From Anthoceros angustus (lineage: Eukaryota > Streptophyta > Anthocerotopsida > Anthocerotales > Anthocerotaceae), in NCBI GenBank assembly GCA_010909165.1, contig MU008191.1:372001-436000 (forward strand): DNA of 64,000 bases. The letters run 5' to 3'. Positions 59,066 through 64,000 of this stretch are shown piece after piece. The position numbers and the translations under genes are program-made. How positions within the stretch are numbered: position 1 is the first letter of the stretch; each line of letters begins with the position of its first letter. Under the pieces are notes generated by a model. That model had not been told where the DNA came from. It ran no database searches and was given only the letters and a program-made list of their open reading frames with translations.

Positions 59066-61420
59066 GAACACAGGCAGGACAGGGGCTGCCACACTGCCTG
59101 CTCGCTTTCCAGCTACAAGGAACAGTGTACACCGCTACAGCATGGGGAAAAGAAGCTACCTGTAGCTCTAGAGGCTTTGCGTGTGCGCTCCAGAGCTGCA
59201 TTTGCCGAATTTCTTGCCCGCTGGGCGGCAGTGGCAGAGCAGCAGGAGCAGCGGGGGCCTTTATAAGTGGACGTCTCTAGAGCGGTCCCTTTCCTGCTCC
59301 CGGCTGCCATGGCGACATTCGCGCCGGGTCCCTGGCTCTGGACGGCTAGCATTAGAGAGGTGGACCTATGGGCGGAGGCAGAGGCATGGCAGGCCTGGCA
59401 GGAAGGAGATTTACATGTTTGTCCTGGGGCAGTACACAAGGCGGAGGATCCGGGAAGCGAGGGGAAAGAAATAAAGAAAGAAAGCAAGCAAGAGAAGGAG
59501 GCCAAGCCGTCACAGAACCCACGCTGCCCAGGACAGCCTACCTCAGCCTTGCCTGCCCCGAAAGCTTGCGCTGGATACAGTAGACTGAATCTTCTGGGCC
59601 CTCTGATCTTTCAGGGCTGGTAGGCCAGAGGGTGCCCAGCAGCTCGAAACACGTTCACATCAACAGAAACCTCGCAAAGCGAAACCCTCCTCACCCAGAT
59701 GATTCCATCTCACCCTGCACTGCTGCACTTGTGTGCTGCAGGTGAGTGGTTTCGGAATTCCTTAAGGAAAGCTTCATTGGCCGGCTCCCCAGCACAGGCT
59801 ACCACACATGAGTACTATTGCAAAGGGCAAATTCAAACGGCTTGGTGTTGTCGTGTCCTGTCTGCTCTGCTCGGTAGCGTGACCTTGGCCGTGGTGAACA
59901 AACTCGACGGTGCGAGCCTCTCAAAGCCACACAAATATCTTGTGCGGGATCCATCAATATCCCAGGCCCAAACTCCCAAAGTCCTAACCCGTGTTCTGGA
60001 ATCTATGCTATTGACCAATGTTCTTCCTTCATGGAATCTGCATTGCTGAGATCGTCACCCTGCCATTATAATACTAGCGTTAAAAGCATTTGCTTACACC
60101 TCGCTCACGTATGCATTGCCCGGGACCCGGCCTGTAAGGCGCGCGTGATCTGTGTGTTGTGCAAAGCTGGGCTTGATTGCGTGTCCCTGCCCGCCCACAC
60201 ACCGCCGCGCCGTATATTATATTGTTTCCTCCTGCCAACGCCACATGTGCTCCAACATAACTTTTTCTATGTCTCTCCACACTATTATATCAAATATAAA
60301 TCAAATATAAATCAAATATGAATATTCGATCAAATTCACCAAAAAAAAAGCTAGTCCGAAATGAGGCATCGTTCTAATTCAGGCAGGCATCCATACCAAA
60401 GATGAGGAGGTGTGTGACGAAGGTATGATTTAGAATGACAGCCAAGCAGTGTATAAGAGGAGACACTCCTCTCAATCTCCAGACAACCCAGCATTGCATA
60501 AGAGGAGATCTCGACTCCTCTCAATCAGATCGGGAGGCAATCGTTCAGCTCCTACGTGTGTTTACTTCTAGTATTCAGGGAGTCGTATCAGAGTCACGAG
60601 CCATGGCTTGCATTCATAATCCCTCAGCACTGGCAAGAGGAGAGTGTGCTGATTCAGCTGTCCAGGGGCGTCTGCAGGAAGGGGTGGCAGACCGATATCT
60701 CAAACCGTCTTTTCACAAAAGAAAAGAAGAAAATGAGGTTCGCTTGCGCCGTCTGGAAGGAAGGGGATGCTAAACTTCACTTCACGGCCTGAAACCCTAA
60801 AAGTGACTCCCATTCTAGGGCTTGCTGCCCTTCTCGTAGCAGTATGTACGTAGATGTCTCGGCGGCGTCGTCATTTTCGGTGCCCGCAGAGTCCGCGCGC
60901 AGGTCTGTGCTGTTGGGTGGTGCTTGTTGCTGATGTCGGCGTTTATTGATTTGTCGGTCGATCGCCATGGCGCGCGGTTCTGTCACCACTGAAGTGGCGG
61001 TGCGGGCTTGGTGCAAGTGATGCGAAGCAAGAATAGGGACATCTTAGTGCCTCAGGGGCCATGATGACGTATTCTATGGGAATCTCTGATGCACCAGATC
61101 TCGCCTTCATGGCCTGACCGAGCTATCACGGGGTCGCAAGTTGGCATCCGGCATCCCGCCCACATGTATTGCGACAATTGGTGGACAATCCGGATGAAAT
61201 TAAGCTCCTGGCGCAAATGAGGTTCAAGTCTTGAGCTGGTTATCTCATCCAACACAATCACCTGGATATGAATCTTCCTATGACGAGGGCAGAACTGGAT
61301 GTTGCGGCCCCATCGGCAAAGTGGTGAGAAAGCAGTTGAGGATTCTTTCGGCGGTCTGCTGTGATCACACACCCTTTGAACGAATTGCGGCTAGTCCATC
61401 TGGTCCGTCTGTTTCACAGA

Positions 61421-61550
61421 ATCTGAGCTTATCAAACGAGCGTCTCTAGAAAAGGTTGAAACAGAATCGGAGCAAAATCTGAGCTCATCAAACGAGCGTC
61501 TCTAGAAAAGGTTAAAACAGAATCAGGGCAAATCGTGCAAATATGAGAAG
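61421..61550. repeat. 64-bp tandem duplication beside the tRNA gene
   Basis: ATCAAACGAGCGTCTCTAGA followed by AAAGGTTNAAACAGAATC occurs twice. In tRNA orientation it lies just downstream and supplies the first T-runs (TTTT) that could end Pol III transcription. Confidence 0.8.
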
Positions 61551-61622
61551 TATCAGAGCCAGGTTTCGATCCTGGGACCTGTGGGTTATGGGCCCACCAC
61601 GCTTCCGCTGCGCCACTCTGAT
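61551..61622 (-). tRNA. tRNA-iMet (CAU), initiator
   Basis: 72 nt on the minus strand, no intron. It starts ATCAGAGTGGCGCAGCGGAA and ends GGATCGAAACCTGGCTCTGA plus TA, with anticodon CAU within GGGCCCATAACCC. The A-U first pair, the three G-C pairs of the anticodon stem and the GATCGAAACC T-arm are the plant initiator form. CCA is not encoded. Upstream (61623-61680) is a TATA-like TTTATATATAG and a CAA near the expected start, both usual for plant tRNA genes. T-runs follow downstream. Confidence 0.97.
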
Positions 61623-61679
61623 GTGATAGGCCATTGAAACTGACACTATATATAAAGTTTTGCACGTTTCTTATTTTCC

Positions 61680-61914
61680 CACAAAACACGAGGACTGCGA
61701 TCGAATACAGCGTTCTGTGGCTCAGGATTGTTCAAACGGTTGCAACGGCGCGGGTCGTGGAGAGCCCGTCGACGAAGAGGACAGAAAAGAACATCGATTT
61801 GCATACGCTGATCGAGCAAGATCCGAGAGCAAAGACGCGCATGGAGTCTGGCATTCCTTGTTGCAAAGCATCAACTCGTTCCCAAGGGAACCGTGAAAGA
61901 GAGAAACGCAGCAG

Positions 61915-61958
<44 letters not shown>

Positions 61959-64000
61959 GAACACAGGCAGGACAGGGGGCTGCCACACCGCTCTGCTCGC
62001 TTTCCAGCTACAAGGAACAGTGTACACCGCTACAGCATGGGGAAAAGAAGCTACCTGTAGCTCTAGAGGCTTTGCGTGTGCGCTCCAGAGCTGCATTTGC
62101 CGAATTTCTTGCCCGCTGGGCGGCAGTGGCAGAGCAGCAGGAGCAGCGGGGGCCTTTATAAGTGGACGTCTCTAGAGCGGTCCCTTTCCTGCTCCCGGCT
62201 GCCATGGCGACATTCGCGCCGGGTCCCCTGGCTCTGGACGGCTAGCATTAGAGAGGTGGACCTATGGGCGGAGGCAGAGGCATGGCAGGCCTGGCAGGAA
62301 GGAGATTTACATGTTTGTCCTGGGGCAGTACACAAGGCGGAGGATCCGGGAAGCGAGGGGAAAGAAATAAAGAAAGAAAGCAAGCAAGAGAAGGAGGCCA
62401 AGCCGTCACAGAACCCACGCTGCCCAGGACAGCCTACCTCAGCCTTGCCTGCCCCGAAAGCTTGCGCTGGATACAGTAGACTGAATCTTCTGGGCCCTCT
62501 GATCTTTCAGGGCTGGTAGGCCAGAGGGTGCCCAGCAGCTCGAAACACGTTCACATCAACAGAAACCTCGCAAAGCGAAACCCTCCTCACCCAGATGATT
62601 CCATCTCACCTGCACTGCACTTGTGTGCTGCAGGTGAGTGGTTTCGGAATTCCTTGAAAGCTTCATTGGCCGGCTCCCAGCACAGGCTACCACACATGAG
62701 TACTATTGCAAGGGCAAATTCAAACGGCTTGGTGTTGTCGTGTCCTGTCTGCTCTGCTCGGTAGCGTGACCTTGGCCGTGGTGAACAAAACTCGACGGTG
62801 CGAGCCTCTCAAAGCCACACAAATATCTTGTGCGGGATCCATCAATATCCAGGCCCAAACTCCCAAAGTCCTAACCCGTGTTCTGGAATCTATGCTATTG
62901 ACCAATGTTCTTCCTTCATGGAATCTGCATTGCTGAGATCGTCACCCTGCCATTATAATACTAGCGTTAAAAGCATTTGCTTACACCCTCGCTCACGTAT
63001 GCATTGCCCGGGACCCGGCCTGTAAGGCGCGCGTGATCTGTGTGTTGTGCAAAGCTGGGCTTGATTTGCGTGTCCCTGCCCGCCCACACACCGCCGCGCC
63101 GTATATTATATTGTTTCCTCCTGCCAACGCCACATGTGCTCCAACATAACTTTTTCTATGTCTCTCCACACTATTATATCAAATATAAATCAAATATAAA
63201 TCAAATATGAATATTCGATCAAATTCACCAAAAAAAGCTAGTCCGAAATGAGGCATCGTTCTAATTCAGGCAGGCATCCATACCAAAGATGAGGAGGTGT
63301 GTGACGAAGGTATGATTTAGAATGACAGCCAAGCAGTGTATAGAGGAGACACTCCTCTCAATCTCCAGACAACCCAGCATTGCATAAGAGGAGATCTCGA
63401 CTCCTCTCAATCAGATCAAGCGGGAGGCAATCGTTCAGCTCCTACGTGTGTTTACTTCTAGTATTCAGGGAGTCGTATCAGAGTCACGAGCCATGGCTTG
63501 CATTCATAATCCCTCAGCACTGGCAAGAGGAGAGTGTGCTGATTCAGCTGTCCAGGGGGCGTCTGCAGGAAGGGTGGCAGACCGATATCTCAAACCGTCT
63601 TTTCACAAAAGAAAAGAAGAAAATGAGGTCTGCTTGCGCCGTCTGGAAGGAAGGGGATGCTAAACTTCACTTCACGGCCTGAAACCCTAAAAGTGACTCC
63701 CATTCTAGGGCTTGCTGCCCTTCTCGTAGCAGTATGTACGTAGATGTCTCGGCGGCGTCGTCATTTTCGGGTTGCGGTGCCCGCAGAGTCCGCGCGCAGG
63801 TCTGTGCTGTTGGGTGGTGCTTGCTTTGTTGCTGATGTCGGCGTTTATTGATTTGTCGGTCGATCGCCATGGCGCGCGGTTCTGTCACCACTGAAGTGGC
63901 GGTGCGGGCTTGGTGCAAGTGATGCGAAGCAAGAATAGGGACATCTTAGTGCCTCAGGGGCCATGATGACGTATTCTATGGGAATCTCTGATGCACCAGA
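61680..64000. repeat. 2.9-kb tandem duplication, second unit (cut by window end)
   Basis: Follows the first unit with small indels only; 63961-64000 equals 61061-61100. AC microsatellite at about 61917-61956. The part that would carry the tRNA lies beyond the window. Confidence 0.92.

Larger units (their letters stand above)
58791..61679. repeat. 2.9-kb tandem duplication, first unit
   Basis: Starts at CACAAAACACGAGGACTGCG and is followed at 61680 by the same sequence. Contains an AC microsatellite (59029-59062), the PHO1-upstream unit copy 2, a unique 0.6 kb part and the tRNA-iMet gene. No protein gene recognised. Confidence 0.92.

Noticed and set aside
59180-59623. Possible small gene behind the TATA-like CCTTTATAAG (starting MATFAPGPW), repeated in three units
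   Set aside because: No domain, and frame and ending differ between the three copies because of indels, so no sign of protein-level constraint.
61052-61372. Minus-strand frame of 106 codons beside the tRNA gene
   Set aside because: Looks protein-like in its middle part but matches no family I know and lies in a tandemly duplicated non-coding unit; not supportable as a gene.

Overview
This is nuclear DNA of a land plant. The evidence is a plant initiator tRNA-Met gene, plant-only protein families (PHT1, SPX-EXS PHO1, PADRE, a DUF7731-like protein, 7-hydroxymethyl chlorophyll a reductase), short GT-AG introns, and decayed Ty1/copia and Ty3/gypsy elements. Coding DNA is GC-rich and intergenic DNA is AT-rich. 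I cannot name the clade from sequence alone; the intronless P-protein gene and compact introns would fit a bryophyte or another early-diverging lineage, but that is inference.

Left part (1-27.5 kb), ordinary genes spaced by repeats: a secreted DUF7731-like gene (-) head-to-head with a PHT1 phosphate transporter (+); a copia remnant; a 25-bp minisatellite; a five-exon gankyrin/PSMD10-like ankyrin gene (+) convergent with a PADRE/DUF4228 gene (-); a small non-autonomous LTR element whose two LTRs carry different internal tandem expansions; and an intronless glycine decarboxylase P-protein gene (-).

Middle (27.5-39.7 kb): a diverged HCAR pseudogene copy, a decayed Ty3/gypsy chromovirus-like element (30.5-36.2 kb), then the real HCAR gene (-), for which I could place 19 exons with consistent phases.

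Right part (39.7-58.4 kb): a mosaic. Pieces of three genes that were apparently neighbours, HCAR (-), an RraA-like gene (+) and PHO1 (-), are cut, repeated and interleaved, all in their original orientation. At nearly every junction whose two parents can be read in this window, the parents share exactly 9 or 10 bases. All 14 PHO1 exons exist intact somewhere, but not in one collinear gene. From 54.3 kb rightward the DNA upstream of PHO1 occurs three times, ending in a 2.9-kb tandem duplication that carries tRNA-iMet(CAU).

The mosaic is the main discovery candidate. The sequence shows the junction rule clearly. Whether it reflects a real template-switching amplification or an assembly error cannot be decided without reads; many small private indels in the mosaic, absent from the single-copy genes, argue for caution.
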